A stretch of 48,226 nt of DNA from Lachnospiraceae bacterium (GCA_022791575.1 JAAVZI010000008.1:1-48226); one strand, 5' to 3'; counted from the stretch's first letter, positions 8,602 to 18,361 are shown. The notes: generated by a model from the sequence alone, not told the origin. Made by a program: numbers and translations.

Positions 8602-8638
8602 ACTAGGAAAGTATATCACAACTTTCCTAGTTTGTAAA
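8602..8638 (-). promoter_or_regulatory. rpsO promoter embedded in an 11-bp inverted repeat
   Basis: On the minus strand TTTACA (8633-8638) and TATACT (8610-8615) are 17 bp apart. The spacer and -10 box lie inside a perfect dyad, ACTAGGAAAGT / ACTTTCCTAGT (8602-8631). The dyad may be an operator, or may also serve as a processing or terminator hairpin for the NlpC/P60 gene whose stop is at 8643. Confidence 0.55.
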
Positions 8639-8642
8639 TACT

Positions 8643-10037
8643 TTATTTTACACGACGGATGGTTACCGGTGTACGATAAAACGCATTGGATATCTTAATG
8701 CCTGTCCGCTCTGTACTTGCATGTACAATCTGACCGCCCCCGATATATAATGCCACATGATTCACACTACTGCCGCTGCCATAGAAAATCAGGTCTCCTG
8801 GCTGAATATCACTAGCACTTACCTTGGTTCCGCACCTTGACTGTGCAGAAGAAGAATGGGGCAGATATACACCAAACTTTGCATAAACACTCATAGTAAA
8901 TCCAGAACAGTCTGCTCCTTTTGTAAGGCTTGTCCCGCCATATACATAGGGATTACCTACAAACTGCTTTGCATAAGATACAACGGAAGAACAATCTTTT
9001 GCAGGTTTGGAAGAGGAACTGCTGCTTTTACTTTTGCTCTTACTGTTCTTATCTTTATCCTTCTCTTTTTCTTTCTCTTCCTTTATTTCCTTCTTCTCTA
9101 CCTCTACAGCCTCACCCTTGGGAAGTGTATATTCAATCGCAATATAGGATTTATTCATATATCCTTCTTTACCATCAATCTGAACTTTCACCCACTCTGG
9201 CTGCTCTTCCAGCAAAGCAAGCTTCTGGTCCAGTGACGCCAGTTCTATAATTCCACTTTCTGTATTCGGCTGTTCTCTGACATACAGAGTCTCTGTAATT
9301 ACCCGTACATATGCATACTTCAGCTGATCTGCCAGCTGCCATGCCTCTTCTCCCGTAATCAGAAATTCGGACTTAATATATCCCTGTACACCATTGGTAA
9401 TGATTTCATACCAACCGTTATTTTCTGAAAGAATCTCACAACCTGCATTTTTTCCTAATTTTCCACAAATTGTTGCATTCTCATTTGGCTCAACTCGGAT
9501 ATTCACATACTGCTCTACATTTGCAATACCAGGATTGCTAAATCCTACCAGCTGAGGATGTGCCGGCTGCGCTGGTTCTGGCTCCGGTTCTGCTGGTGCA
9601 ACTGCCTGCTGGGAAGTTGCTGCCAATACCGCTTCAGAAGCAGCCTCTGCGGCAATCTCTTCTTCAACAGAATCTTCTGTAACAGCAGACACATCTACTC
9701 CGGCAGCTGAAGCCAGAGTCATTCCGGTCATTGCTGCATCTTCTTTTTTAGAAATACTTACTTTCTTAATCTCTTCCTGAAGCTGATTTTCTTTGGTATT
9801 GATCTGTGTAGTGACACCTGCTGTCTGCAGCAGTGCAGTAACACTCTCTTTCTTTGTTGTTTCTTTATCTGGACCAGCAAGTGCAGTAAAACCAATTAAC
9901 ATAATTCCTAAAGCTGCAACTGAAACTGCTCCGGTAAATCTTACTTTTCTGTCTGCTAACTTCTCTTTTAAAAACTTCTTTAATTCCTGTTTCTTCTGAT
10001 AAGTGTCTTTGCTTTTAAACTTAAATTCTGGAATCAT
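8643..10037 (-). CDS. membrane-anchored SH3 - NlpC/P60 peptidoglycan hydrolase
   Basis: 464 aa. A basic N-terminus and a membrane helix (about residues 33-54) place the rest outside the cell. A Pro/Glu-rich linker is followed by two bacterial SH3 domains (about 168-228 and 240-302), a Lys/Glu then Ser/Lys-rich linker, and an NlpC/P60 domain (about 345-464). The catalytic cysteine lies in GADCSGF (C377) with the histidine in VNHVALYIGGG (H427) and a third polar residue in VHAS (H439). Such enzymes cut gamma-D-Glu/diamino-acid peptide bonds in cell-wall peptides, and SH3 domains bind the wall. No signal peptidase site is clear, so it probably stays anchored. Single gene with its own promoter. 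Confidence 0.9.
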   Translation of the reverse strand: MIPEFKFKSKDTYQKKQELKKFLKEKLADRKVRFTGAVSVAALGIMLIGFTALAGPDKETTKKESVTALLQTAGVTTQINTKENQLQEEIKKVSISKKEDAAMTGMTLASAAGVDVSAVTEDSVEEEIAAEAASEAVLAATSQQAVAPAEPEPEPAQPAHPQLVGFSNPGIANVEQYVNIRVEPNENATICGKLGKNAGCEILSENNGWYEIITNGVQGYIKSEFLITGEEAWQLADQLKYAYVRVITETLYVREQPNTESGIIELASLDQKLALLEEQPEWVKVQIDGKEGYMNKSYIAIEYTLPKGEAVEVEKKEIKEEKEKEKDKDKNSKSKSKSSSSSSKPAKDCSSVVSYAKQFVGNPYVYGGTSLTKGADCSGFTMSVYAKFGVYLPHSSSAQSRCGTKVSASDIQPGDLIFYGSGSSVNHVALYIGGGQIVHASTERTGIKISNAFYRTPVTIRRVK

Positions 10038-10186
10038 TCTGTTCTCCTAACTAATCTTTGTCATTGCAGAGTGTAGTGTGTATCATACCTTCCCACAATC
10101 TGTATCCTTCTTTATCCAATTCATACAAACATCCTGATTATGTACAATAGCAAACTTGTTACATAATTATTACAACTATCGTGTCT

Positions 10187-10214
10187 ATTATAACATTTTC
10201 ATTACATTTGTCAA
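10187..10214 (-). promoter_or_regulatory. sigma-A promoter of the NlpC/P60 gene
   Basis: Minus-strand TTGACA (10209-10214) and TATAAT (10187-10192) with a 16-bp spacer, both perfect hexamers. The -35 box overlaps the end of ribF. The transcript has a leader of about 140 nt in which I recognise no riboswitch. Confidence 0.75.
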
Positions 10215-11140
10215 TGGTCTTTGTTGTATTTTATAAAATACTTGCGTCCCTCTTCCAAATCAAGCCGAAGGCGCCCCACCAAATCTTCCAATGAATCGAA
10301 TCTCTGTTCTGCCCTATGAAAAGAAAGGAGTTCCACACAGATTGTCTCCCCATAAAGATCCCCATCAAAATCATACAGATAAGTCTCTGCCCCTTTGGCA
10401 TACCCCTTGCCTATAGTCGGTTTATTACCAAGATTGGTAATAGAAATGTAATAGTTCCCCTTCCACTTCACTCTGGAAAAATAGACTCCATTCGGAGGAA
10501 GAAGCTTACTCTCCTTCACACAAAGATTAGCTGTGGGAATTCCCCAGGTTCGGCCCAGACGATTCCCTTCTGTCACCATTCCTTCTATAAAAAAAGAAAA
10601 ACCCAGCATCCGATTCACATCCGACAATTGTCCATTTTTTAATTGCTCCCGAATTCTGGTACTGCTGATTTCTCTGGTTCCTTCACATTTTTTATCAAGA
10701 ATCTCCAGCTGAAACAATCCCTGGCTGGCATAGTTCTGCAGCAGCCGGGTATTCCCTCTTCGTTCCCTGCCGAAGCAAAAGTCCCGCCCCACAGCCAGAT
10801 ATCCGGTATGCAGCTTGTCCAATAAAATATCTTCCACAAAGGTCTCTGCCTCCATAGAAGCAAGCTCTTTTGTAAATGGGCACTCCATAAGGCAGGCCAG
10901 ATTCCAGCTTTCAAATACTCTTCGGCGTTCTTCTTTGGTAAAAAGCATTCCCTGATCCTGACCAAAATAGATTCTCGGCGACACAGCAAAGGTAAAAGCA
11001 ACTGGCACAAATCCCACCTGCTGCTTTTCCACTATTTTCCTTATTAACTTTTGGTGTCCCAGATGAAGCCCTTCAAATTTTCCTATCGCAACAGCTGTTT
11101 TCTTCCATGAGACTTCTTCTATTATTGTCTTTATTTCCAT
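10211..11140 (-). CDS. ribF: bifunctional riboflavin kinase / FAD synthetase
   Basis: 309 aa, the usual length. The N-terminal FAD synthetase half has the nucleotidyltransferase motif GKFEGLHLGHQKLI and the ISSTRIREQL motif. The C-terminal riboflavin kinase half has GRTWGIPTANL and the NGVYFSRV segment. It converts riboflavin to FMN and then FAD in the cytoplasm. The ATG directly follows the truB stop codon (TAAATG), the usual operon order. Confidence 0.95.
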   Translation of the reverse strand: MEIKTIIEEVSWKKTAVAIGKFEGLHLGHQKLIRKIVEKQQVGFVPVAFTFAVSPRIYFGQDQGMLFTKEERRRVFESWNLACLMECPFTKELASMEAETFVEDILLDKLHTGYLAVGRDFCFGRERRGNTRLLQNYASQGLFQLEILDKKCEGTREISSTRIREQLKNGQLSDVNRMLGFSFFIEGMVTEGNRLGRTWGIPTANLCVKESKLLPPNGVYFSRVKWKGNYYISITNLGNKPTIGKGYAKGAETYLYDFDGDLYGETICVELLSFHRAEQRFDSLEDLVGRLRLDLEEGRKYFIKYNKDH

Positions 11141-12034
11141 TTATTTTGTCTCCCAAAAGATTTTTACCGGAACATAGTGCTGTTCTTTCCATTGATAGAT
11201 GCCAATAAACTGACCTGCTGCATCATAAAGCCGAATTGCTTCTTTTTCAGTCAGCTGCTCGATACACTGCTCCGGTGCCAACGGATTGCCGTTATATGCT
11301 TGTTTATTGCAGTTCTCCCTCGTGTGTACGGCCGGATACTTTGAAAACAAGGAATCTACAGGTACGATGATCTCTGAGAGGCGTCCCTGGTCTGCCAACT
11401 GCTGAATCTCTTCCAGCCGGCGGCTTTTCTGATATCCGAATATGCCTACCTGCGTCCGTATCAGCTTTTGCATACAGCCGCAGCAGCCTGCCTTTTGTCC
11501 GATATCATGACAAAGGGTTCGTATATAGGTTCCTTTCGAACAATGGACTTCCATTTTCACAACTGGAAGCTGAATCTCTTTGATGATGATAGAATGAATC
11601 ATCACTTTACGGGGTTGACGTTCCACCTCTATCCCTGCCCGTGCCAGTTCATATAATTTCCTGCCATTTACCTTAAGGGCGGAATACATGGGCGGAATCT
11701 GTTCATATTCTCCTACAAAGCCCGCTATGATCTGACGAAGCTCCTTTTCCTCTACTCTTACTTCTTTCTGGGAAAGCACTGTTCCTGACAAATCCTGCGT
11801 ATCCGTCTCCACACCCAGCAGCAATTCTGCAGCATAAATCTTATCATGATTTGTCAGCATATCGCAGACTTTGGTTGCTTTACCTAGACAAACAGGCAGA
11901 ACCCCTTCCGCATCCGGGTCCAGCGTACCAGTGTGTCCGATTTTCTTTTGTTTTAAAATCCCACGAAGCTTAGCAACAACATCGTGGGATGTAAAACCTT
12001 TTTCCTTATATACATTGATAATGCCATTAATCAT
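11141..12034 (-). CDS. truB: tRNA pseudouridine-55 synthase
   Basis: 297 aa. The catalytic motif GHTGTLDPDAEGVLPVC holds the nucleophilic aspartate (about D39). KVNGRKLYELARAG and CSKGTYIRTLCHDIG are the other family motifs, and a C-terminal PUA-like region follows. It makes pseudouridine 55 in the T loop of tRNAs. Its start overlaps the rbfA end by 8 bp. The DHH phosphoesterase gene nrnA, which often lies between rbfA and truB in Firmicutes, is absent here. Confidence 0.95.
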   Translation of the reverse strand: MINGIINVYKEKGFTSHDVVAKLRGILKQKKIGHTGTLDPDAEGVLPVCLGKATKVCDMLTNHDKIYAAELLLGVETDTQDLSGTVLSQKEVRVEEKELRQIIAGFVGEYEQIPPMYSALKVNGRKLYELARAGIEVERQPRKVMIHSIIIKEIQLPVVKMEVHCSKGTYIRTLCHDIGQKAGCCGCMQKLIRTQVGIFGYQKSRRLEEIQQLADQGRLSEIIVPVDSLFSKYPAVHTRENCNKQAYNGNPLAPEQCIEQLTEKEAIRLYDAAGQFIGIYQWKEQHYVPVKIFWETK

Positions 12035-12401
12035 GTTCTTCCTCTGTACTTTTACGATTTACATCATCAATTAACTTTGACATGTTCACACCATATTCGA
12101 TCGACTGATCTAATAAAAAGCGGATCTCTGGTGTATTGCGCAGATTAATGTTATGCGCTAGTTCTCTGCGGATATATCCTTCCGCACTCTTTAAGCCTGC
12201 CAGAGTATCCTCCTGTGCCTGCTGATCGCCTAATACGCTGATATAAGCCTTGCAGGTTTTCAGATCCGGCGCAACCTCCACAGAGACAACGGAAGTCATG
12301 GGATGAATACGCGGATCTTTAATTCCAGACTGGATAATCTGACTTAATTCCTTTTGTACTTCTCCATTCACCCGTGTATTTTTAATACTATTCTTTCTCA
12401 T
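12027..12401 (-). CDS. rbfA: ribosome-binding factor A
   Basis: 124 aa. The KH-like fold motifs (QKELSQIIQSGIKDPRI, YISVLGD, LRNTPEIRFLLDQSIEYG) are all present. It binds 30S precursors and helps 16S rRNA maturation, especially in the cold. It lies between infB and truB in the nusA operon. Confidence 0.95.
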   Translation of the reverse strand: MRKNSIKNTRVNGEVQKELSQIIQSGIKDPRIHPMTSVVSVEVAPDLKTCKAYISVLGDQQAQEDTLAGLKSAEGYIRRELAHNINLRNTPEIRFLLDQSIEYGVNMSKLIDDVNRKSTEEEHD

Positions 12402-12424
12402 ATTCCACAGCCTTTCTCTCTACT

Positions 12425-14995
12425 TTATCTAGGAACCTCCACCATAGTATAGGATTCCACCAGATCGCCCTCTTTAATATCGTTAAATTTCTCCAGAACC
12501 AGACCGCATTCATAGCCTGCCCTTACTTCTTTCACATCATCCTTAAATCGTTTCAAAGAAGCCAGTTCTCCGTCAAAAATTACAATATTATCTCTGGTCA
12601 GCCTTACCTTACAACCACGTTCAAAGGTTCCGTCCAACACATAGGAACCGGCAATTGTACCAACACCGGATGCCTTGAACGTCTGGCGCACTTCTGCATG
12701 GCCAAGTACTTTTTCTTCGAATACCGGGTCCAACAGTCCCTTCATGGCCGCTTCCACGTCCTCAATGGCATTATAAATGACACGATACAGCCTTAAATCT
12801 ACCCCTTCGCGGTCGGCAATTCCTTTGGCAGTCGTATCTGGACGCACATTAAAGCCAATAATAATGGCATTGGAAGCAGAGGCCAAAATGACATCGGATT
12901 CATTAATTGCACCTACACCACCGTGAATTACTTTCACTACTACTTCTTCATTAGACAGCTTGACAAGACTCTGCTTTACAGCCTCTACGGAACCCTGTAC
13001 ATCTGCCTTAACAATAATGTTAAGCTCTTTTACATTACCTGCCTGAATCTGGGAGAATAGATCATCCAGCGACATTTTCTGCTTAGTATCTTCCAGCATT
13101 TTTTCCCTATTCTGGGAAATAAAGGTTTCTGCAAAATTCCTAGCTTCCTTGTCATTGCCCATTGCCATAAAGATTTCACCAGCGTTGGGAACCTCATTCA
13201 GTCCAAGAATTTCTACAGGTGTAGAAGGTCCAGCCTCCTTGACTCTTCTTCCCTTGTCATCCATCATAGCGCGGACTTTACCATAACAGGAACCCGCTGC
13301 AATAGCTTCTCCCACATGGAGGGTTCCTTTCTGTACCAGTACGGTTGCTACTGGTCCTTTACCTTTATCCAGCTCTGCCTCAATAACCAGTCCCCTTGCC
13401 ATTCTCTTCGGATTGGCTTTCAATTCACAGACTTCTGCTGTCAGCAGAATCATTTCCAGCAGCTCTTCAATTCCTTCATGGGTATGTGCAGATACCGGTA
13501 CGAAAATCGTCGATCCACCCCAGTCTTCTGCAATCAGTTCATACTCTGCCAACTCCTGTTTAACACGGTCTACATTGGCACTTGGCTTATCAATCTTATT
13601 GACTGCCACGATAATCTCAATCCCGGCTGCCTTCGCATGATTGATCGCCTCTACAGTCTGGGGCATTACGCCGTCATCTGCTGCAACTACCAAAATTGCA
13701 ATATCTGTGGAATTGGCTCCTCGCATACGCATAGCCGTAAAAGCTTCATGACCTGGCGTATCCAGGAAGGTAATCTTCTGACCATTGATTTTTACTACAT
13801 ATGCACCGATATGCTGGGTGATTCCTCCAGCTTCTCGGTCAATGATATGGGTATCCCTGATTGCATCCAGAAGAGAAGTCTTACCATGGTCAACATGCCC
13901 CATAACACATACGACCGGCGGTCTTGGAACCATCCTCTTTTCATCCTCTTCCTCTTCTTTCAGAAGCTCGGCAATTACATCAACCTTTTCCTCTGGCTCT
14001 GCAATACAATTGAATTCTAATGCAATCTCTTCTGCTGCGTCATAGTCAATATCCTGATTGACAGTTACAATCTTACCCTGCATAAAGAGCTTTTTCACGA
14101 TTTCCGATGCTTTTACCTTCATCTTATCTGCTAATTCACTGATTGTCAGCGTCTCTGGAAGTTGAATGGTCTTAATAGTCTCTTCTTGCTCTTTCCGGTT
14201 CTGCGGACTAGGCTTGTTATTCTTATTCTTTCCCTGCGGCCTATTATTGTTATTCTTCTGGTTCTGTTTGTTGTTATTTTGATTTTGTCTGTTATTATTC
14301 TGATTCTGTTTATTATTATTTGGATTCTGTCTGTTGTTTTTCTGATTTTGTTTGTTACTATTAGGATTTTGTTTATTGTTTTGTCCGGAATTGTTATTGG
14401 TATTCCGGCTGCCGCCCTGACTTGGTCTGGTATTTCCTTGATTCTGTCTATCGCTGCTGTTATTCATCTTATGACTGCCAGAATTCTGCTTTCCGGCTGT
14501 CTGGTTATTTCGGTTATTATCCGCATTCCTAAAATTTGTATTTTTAGACGCCTCATTATTTTTATTAGTTCTGCCTGCTGCACTCTTTCCATTTTGATTA
14601 TTGCGGTTCTTTTCCTTGGACTCAGACGTCTTTTGCCCTTGTGAGCTGGACCTTTTTCCAACATTTCCGCTGTTATGGGGATTATATACTTGAGTAATAT
14701 TCTCCTTTTTCTTGGCTTTTTCCTTATCTCCAGCTTTACTCTCTTTGTGAGAATTCGACTCATTCTTCGGCTTTGTTCCCTCATTTTTCGGTTTAGCTTC
14801 TGTCTTGGCAGCTTTTACCGGTGCCGGTTTTTCTTGATCGGTTCCTACTGCCTTTTTAACAACTGCCACATACTCCTCATCCAGGGTAGACATATGATTC
14901 TTTACCTTTATATTATTTGCCTCTAAGATGGAAATAATCTCTTTACTCTGTTTATTTAAGCTTTTCGCTAATTCATGTACTCTTATTTTTGCCAT
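12425..14995 (-). CDS. infB: translation initiation factor IF-2
   Basis: 856 aa. An IF2-N domain (residues 1-50) is followed by a very polar linker to about residue 265, a second IF2-N domain (about 278-330), and the GTPase with GHVDHGKT (366-373), DTPGHEAF and NKIDKP; the C-terminal domains bind fMet-tRNA. IF-2 brings initiator tRNA to the ribosome. The linker holds imperfect repeats of Asn/Gln/Lys/Arg (about residues 195-260, such as [15 protein letters not shown]), which is unusual: most IF-2 linkers are Lys/Glu/Ala/Gly rich. The gene overlaps ylxQ by 13 bp. Confidence 0.97.
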   Translation of the reverse strand: MAKIRVHELAKSLNKQSKEIISILEANNIKVKNHMSTLDEEYVAVVKKAVGTDQEKPAPVKAAKTEAKPKNEGTKPKNESNSHKESKAGDKEKAKKKENITQVYNPHNSGNVGKRSSSQGQKTSESKEKNRNNQNGKSAAGRTNKNNEASKNTNFRNADNNRNNQTAGKQNSGSHKMNNSSDRQNQGNTRPSQGGSRNTNNNSGQNNKQNPNSNKQNQKNNRQNPNNNKQNQNNNRQNQNNNKQNQKNNNNRPQGKNKNNKPSPQNRKEQEETIKTIQLPETLTISELADKMKVKASEIVKKLFMQGKIVTVNQDIDYDAAEEIALEFNCIAEPEEKVDVIAELLKEEEEDEKRMVPRPPVVCVMGHVDHGKTSLLDAIRDTHIIDREAGGITQHIGAYVVKINGQKITFLDTPGHEAFTAMRMRGANSTDIAILVVAADDGVMPQTVEAINHAKAAGIEIIVAVNKIDKPSANVDRVKQELAEYELIAEDWGGSTIFVPVSAHTHEGIEELLEMILLTAEVCELKANPKRMARGLVIEAELDKGKGPVATVLVQKGTLHVGEAIAAGSCYGKVRAMMDDKGRRVKEAGPSTPVEILGLNEVPNAGEIFMAMGNDKEARNFAETFISQNREKMLEDTKQKMSLDDLFSQIQAGNVKELNIIVKADVQGSVEAVKQSLVKLSNEEVVVKVIHGGVGAINESDVILASASNAIIIGFNVRPDTTAKGIADREGVDLRLYRVIYNAIEDVEAAMKGLLDPVFEEKVLGHAEVRQTFKASGVGTIAGSYVLDGTFERGCKVRLTRDNIVIFDGELASLKRFKDDVKEVRAGYECGLVLEKFNDIKEGDLVESYTMVEVPR

Positions 14996-15315
14996 TCTAT
15001 TCCCTCCGATTCTAACTTGAGTTTCTGTTTCACTGCATTTGCGAAGCCTTCATCAAGAACCGCCATAGATGAGCGCTGTTCCTTTCCCATTGCGTGGCCA
15101 AGCTCTTCTTTATTTCCATGAAAGCATATGGGCACTTGATAAAACTCACACATATTTCTAAATTTCTTCTTTGTATTATCCGATGCATCGTCAGCTACAA
15201 TTACCAGATGAGCCTTTTTTCCCTTTACTGCCTTTTCTACGGAGAACTCGCCGCTGACAGTCTTCCTGGCTTTGGTAGCAAGACCAATCATGGACAATAC
15301 TTTATTCTGCTTCAA
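14983..15315 (-). CDS. ylxQ: L7Ae-family ribosomal/K-turn protein YlxQ
   Basis: 110 aa. The L7Ae/L30e fold is visible in [25 protein letters not shown] and [16 protein letters not shown]. Members bind kink-turn RNA. It is always found between ylxR and infB in the nusA operon of Firmicutes, as here, and overlaps both neighbours. Confidence 0.92.
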   Translation of the reverse strand: MKQNKVLSMIGLATKARKTVSGEFSVEKAVKGKKAHLVIVADDASDNTKKKFRNMCEFYQVPICFHGNKEELGHAMGKEQRSSMAVLDEGFANAVKQKLKLESEGIEWQK

Positions 15316-15595
15316 TTGTCTTCATCTCCTCTTTCAACTGCTCATATACCGCAGGCGGAATCTTCATTTTCAGAGAACGTTCCAGCCCTTTTCCCGCAAT
15401 TGCCTTCTCCAGACAGCTTTGTGAATAGCACAGATACGCTCCTCTTCCATTCTTTTTTCCGGTAACATCCAGTACAATTTCTTCCTCCGGAGTCTTAATG
15501 ACACGAAGCAATTCCTTCTTATTCTTCATCTCATGACAGCCTACACATTGACGCATAGGCACCTTTCTTGCTGCACTCAATTCATCACTTCCCAA
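15302..15595 (-). CDS. ylxR: YlxR family RNA-binding protein
   Basis: Up to 97 aa. The DUF448 motifs VPMRQCVGCHEMKNKKELLRV and GRGAYLC (with SCLEKA after it) are clear. It is a small nucleic-acid-binding protein of the nusA operon, linked in other species to RNase P and to transcription control. The start is uncertain: the longest frame begins at a TTG (15595) with no good ribosome binding site, while a TTG at 15580 or the ATG at 15556 are alternatives that keep the conserved part. Confidence 0.9.
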   Translation of the reverse strand: MGSDELSAARKVPMRQCVGCHEMKNKKELLRVIKTPEEEIVLDVTGKKNGRGAYLCYSQSCLEKAIAGKGLERSLKMKIPPAVYEQLKEEMKTIEAE

Positions 15596-15662
15596 AAACA
15601 GTTTACAATATGAATATGAAAGGATTATTCAATTTCACTTGTCATAGCTATGACTGCTTCCT

Positions 15663-16910
15663 CTATTCCATCTCTTCGTCCAATTCTTCCATATAAATGT
15701 CATCTTGTTCCATAACCTGATCTTCTGTGTTTTCTACCTGCTCCATATCCTGATCTGCTGAATAATCATCTACCTGCTCTGCAGCCAAGTCTTCTGTATA
15801 TTCTTCCTGTTCTATATCCAAATCCTGTGGATACTCCTCTTCCAGATTGTTTTCCAATTGGTACAAATCTCCATTCTCCCTCGCCTGGCTCTCACTCTTA
15901 ATATCAATCTTAAAACCGGTCAGCCTGGCTGCCAGTCTGGCATTCTGGCCTTCCTTACCAATTGCCAGTGACAGCTGATAATCTGGAACAACTACCTTAG
16001 CCGAACGCTCATCGGCATCGGCAACCACAGAAATAACTTTTGCCGGACTTAATGCATTCTCAATCAGCACTGCCGGATTGTCACTCCAGTTAATAATATC
16101 TATTTTCTCACCGCGTAATTCACTGACAATCGCATTGACTCTGGCACCATTCAGACCCACACAAGCACCTACTGGATCAACATCAGGATTATGAGACAGC
16201 ACAGCAATCTTGCTTCTGGACCCTGCCTCTCTGGCAATACTCATAATCTCTACGACACCGTCCTTGACTTCTGTTACTTCAGCTTCGAACAAACGTTTGA
16301 CCAATTCAGGATGAGATCTGGAAACCATAATACGCGGCCCTTTGGGGGTATCCTTCACTTCCAGAATATAAAGCTTGATTCGTTCGGTTGGCTGAAAGAC
16401 CTCTCCCCGCACCTGCTCCTTTTCATTTAAAACTGCATCCACCTTGCCCAGATTAATACTTACATTTTTACCAATATATCTTTGAACAATACCTGTTACA
16501 ATATCCTTCTCTTTATCATAATACTGATTATACAGGACTTTCCGCTCTTCTTCGCGAATCTTCTGTAAGATTACATTCTTAGCATTCTGTGTTGCAATAC
16601 GTCCGAATTCCTTGGACTGGATCGGTACATTGACAATATCTCCCGGCTCATAGAGAGTATCAATCATTTTCGCCTTGGTCAGACTGATTTCCATTACCGG
16701 ATCTTCCACTTGTTCCACTACAGTCTTTTCTGCAATTACAGAAAAATCACCCGTTTCCCGGTCAATGGTAACTCTAACATTATCCGATTTGCCAAAATGA
16801 TTCTTATATGCTGTAATCAGTGAATTCTCTATCGCTTCTAGCAGAGTATCCTTGCTGATATCCTTCTCCTTTTCCAGAATCTCCAGTGATTCTATTAATT
16901 CTCTGTTCAT
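15663..16910 (-). CDS. nusA: transcription termination/antitermination protein NusA
   Basis: 415 aa. An N-terminal RNAP-binding domain, an S1 domain (GDIVNVPIQ..), and two KH domains (GACVGLNGARVNAIVSELRGEKIDI and LAIGKEGQNARLAARLTGFKIDI) are in order. NusA binds RNA polymerase and nascent RNA, aiding pausing and termination. The C-terminal ~65 residues are an acidic tail with repeats of the type EQxxYxEDLxxEQ, an extension beyond the usual Bacillus length. Confidence 0.97.
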   Translation of the reverse strand: MNRELIESLEILEKEKDISKDTLLEAIENSLITAYKNHFGKSDNVRVTIDRETGDFSVIAEKTVVEQVEDPVMEISLTKAKMIDTLYEPGDIVNVPIQSKEFGRIATQNAKNVILQKIREEERKVLYNQYYDKEKDIVTGIVQRYIGKNVSINLGKVDAVLNEKEQVRGEVFQPTERIKLYILEVKDTPKGPRIMVSRSHPELVKRLFEAEVTEVKDGVVEIMSIAREAGSRSKIAVLSHNPDVDPVGACVGLNGARVNAIVSELRGEKIDIINWSDNPAVLIENALSPAKVISVVADADERSAKVVVPDYQLSLAIGKEGQNARLAARLTGFKIDIKSESQARENGDLYQLENNLEEEYPQDLDIEQEEYTEDLAAEQVDDYSADQDMEQVENTEDQVMEQDDIYMEELDEEME

Positions 16911-16942
16911 GTTACTTATTTTCCTCCTTGCATATACCGATA

Positions 16943-17410
16943 TTAAAAATCAAATGCTAGACGAATCAATGCAATATCTGACCGGCTAAACACCATTTCC
17001 TGTCCATCTTCTGGCTGAATCGTAACTGTATCTTTATCATATGCCCTAAGACAACCGGTAAATTCCTTACACTTATCTATTTTGCGGAAGGTACGGATCT
17101 CCACATCCTTCCCCAAACTTCTCTGAAAATCCTTCTCCTTTTTGAGCGGCCTTCCAAGTCCGGGAGAACTGACTTCCAGTATATAAGAATTATCAATAAA
17201 ATCTTCCTGATCCAGCAGCTCACCTAGTTCTCTGTGTACCATCTCACAATCATCTACAAAAATGCCGCCTTCCTTATCAATATAACACCTTAAATACCAG
17301 TTGTTCCCTTCTTTCACATATTCGACATCAACTAATTCAAAGTTGTATTTTTCCACAATCGGAAGTATTAGCGCTTCTGTACGTGATTCATATTCTTCCC
17401 TGCGTGCCAC
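16943..17410 (-). CDS. rimP: ribosome maturation factor RimP
   Basis: 155 aa from a GTG start at 17410, preceded by an AAGAAGGTGAAG site. The family motifs VEKYNFELVDVEYVKEGNNWYLR, DDCEMVHRELGELLD and YILEVSSPGLGRPLKKEKDF are present. It is needed for 30S subunit maturation. First gene of the nusA-infB operon. Confidence 0.96.
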   Translation of the reverse strand: MARREEYESRTEALILPIVEKYNFELVDVEYVKEGNNWYLRCYIDKEGGIFVDDCEMVHRELGELLDQEDFIDNSYILEVSSPGLGRPLKKEKDFQRSLGKDVEIRTFRKIDKCKEFTGCLRAYDKDTVTIQPEDGQEMVFSRSDIALIRLAFDF

Positions 17411-17490
17411 ATCTTCACCTTCTTTACTGCGTTATTGTCCTAATGATCCCAACGCTTCGCAATACGTTTCCATTGCTTTTCCCAAGTTAC

Positions 17491-17530
17491 AAAAATTCCT
17501 GAAACTATCTTTCGATAATCTCAGGAATTT
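17491..17530 (-). terminator. terminator between tRNA-Glu and rimP
   Basis: On the minus strand the arms AAATTCCTGA and TCAGGAATTT (with inner GATTATC..GATAGTT pairing) form a strong hairpin followed by TTTTTG. A smaller hairpin, TATTCTT..AAGAATA (17543-17558), directly follows the tRNA 3' end and may also help to end that transcript. Confidence 0.7.
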
Positions 17531-17560
17531 CTGGGGTTGGGCTATTCTTTACAAGAATAA

Positions 17561-17632
17561 CAGCTCGTAGGGGAATCGAACCCCTGTTTCCGCCGTGAGA
17601 GGGCGGCGTCTTAACCGCTTGACCAACGAGCC
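17561..17632 (-). tRNA. tRNA-Glu (anticodon CTC)
   Basis: The minus strand gives a full cloverleaf. The acceptor stem is GGCTCGT / ACGAGCT (one G-U pair), the D arm contains GGTCAAGCGGTTAAGAC, the anticodon stem is CCGCC / GGCGG around loop CTCTCAC, and the T arm is GGGGTTCGATTCCCC. The loop places CTC at positions 34-36, so it reads GAG (Glu). The 3' CCA is not encoded. No duplication of its 3' end was seen nearby, so there is no sign that it was used as an integration site inside this window. Confidence 0.95.
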
Positions 17633-17652
17633 ATTTCACATCCGACTTGATT

Positions 17653-17681
17653 ATATTATCACATTATAAGAAAGAATGCAA
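17653..17681 (-). promoter_or_regulatory. sigma-A promoter of tRNA-Glu
   Basis: Minus-strand TTGCAT (17676-17681) and TAATAT (17653-17658) are 17 bp apart, some 21 bp upstream of the mature tRNA 5' end. Confidence 0.6.
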
Positions 17682-17737
17682 GTACTTTTTTCTATTTTTT
17701 TACATTTTTTACGAAAAATCTCTTAGAACCGCCTCGT

Positions 17738-18361
17738 TTAGGAGCGCCAGCCTCCTGGTAGATATCTGAGAATGATGGTAATGACCTGTCCCTGGTCCAT
17801 GCCGAACGCCAGCAATTCATCACTGCTGTTTTCATAAAAGACATTGAATCGCCCATCTTTCTCTCCATTCGTAATTGATGGCTCTCCAAATGCTGCTGTA
17901 ATCTGTTCATAGGTGGAACCAAAAGTTACATTATTAATAGTAAGATTAATACCGCTGGAATTACTCAGCTGCAATTCATAAATCTGTCCCTCCTCTACCA
18001 GTCCTTCTGAAAAAATCTCCACATTTGCTTTTAATACATCATTTTCCAGGACATCTCCTTGATAAAACTTATTATTTTCATAATGCAGCAGCCTGAGGTT
18101 GGAATAAGAAAGATTGTCTCCTAAAGCCGATAAATCCATCGGAAATGCAGCCGGCTGTCCATTGATCTGTATATTCTGCAGTACCATTCCCATATCTACA
18201 TACTGAACATACTCTTCTTCCGATGCCTGCGGTTTATTCGGATTCCCCACTGCACTTTGAGGTTTCTTTTCTGCTTTTCTCTCTTCTTCTCCTTTTTGGC
18301 AGCCCGACAGTGTTAGTATAAGCAGCACTGCTAAGCTTAGTTTTATCAAAGCTTCTTTCAT
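17738..18361 (-). CDS. lipoprotein of unknown function
   Basis: 207 aa from the ATG at 18361 (an AAGGAAGAGAAGG site precedes it; the frame is open further upstream but overlaps the next gene). It has a lipoprotein signal: MKEALIKLSLAVLLILTLSGC, with the lipobox LSGC and a cleaved Cys near residue 21. A Lys/Glu-rich linker is followed by a beta-rich domain with motifs such as GVTFGS-type NNVTFGSTYEQITAAFGEPS, resembling lipoproteins of Lachnospiraceae whose role is unknown. It probably sits on the outer face of the membrane. It lies 19 bp after the REC/HD-GYP/GGDEF gene, so the two may be co-transcribed. Confidence 0.75.
   Translation of the reverse strand: MKEALIKLSLAVLLILTLSGCQKGEEERKAEKKPQSAVGNPNKPQASEEEYVQYVDMGMVLQNIQINGQPAAFPMDLSALGDNLSYSNLRLLHYENNKFYQGDVLENDVLKANVEIFSEGLVEEGQIYELQLSNSSGINLTINNVTFGSTYEQITAAFGEPSITNGEKDGRFNVFYENSSDELLAFGMDQGQVITIILRYLPGGWRS

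Noticed and set aside
10038-10186. c-di-AMP riboswitch before the NlpC/P60 gene, where such switches often occur
   Set aside because: The ~140-nt leader lacks the expected conserved blocks and has no convincing terminator stem.
17561-17632. tRNA-Glu as the attachment site of the phage-like element
   Set aside because: About 2.8 kb of host-like genes separate it from the element, no integrase is in the window, and I found no second copy of the tRNA end.
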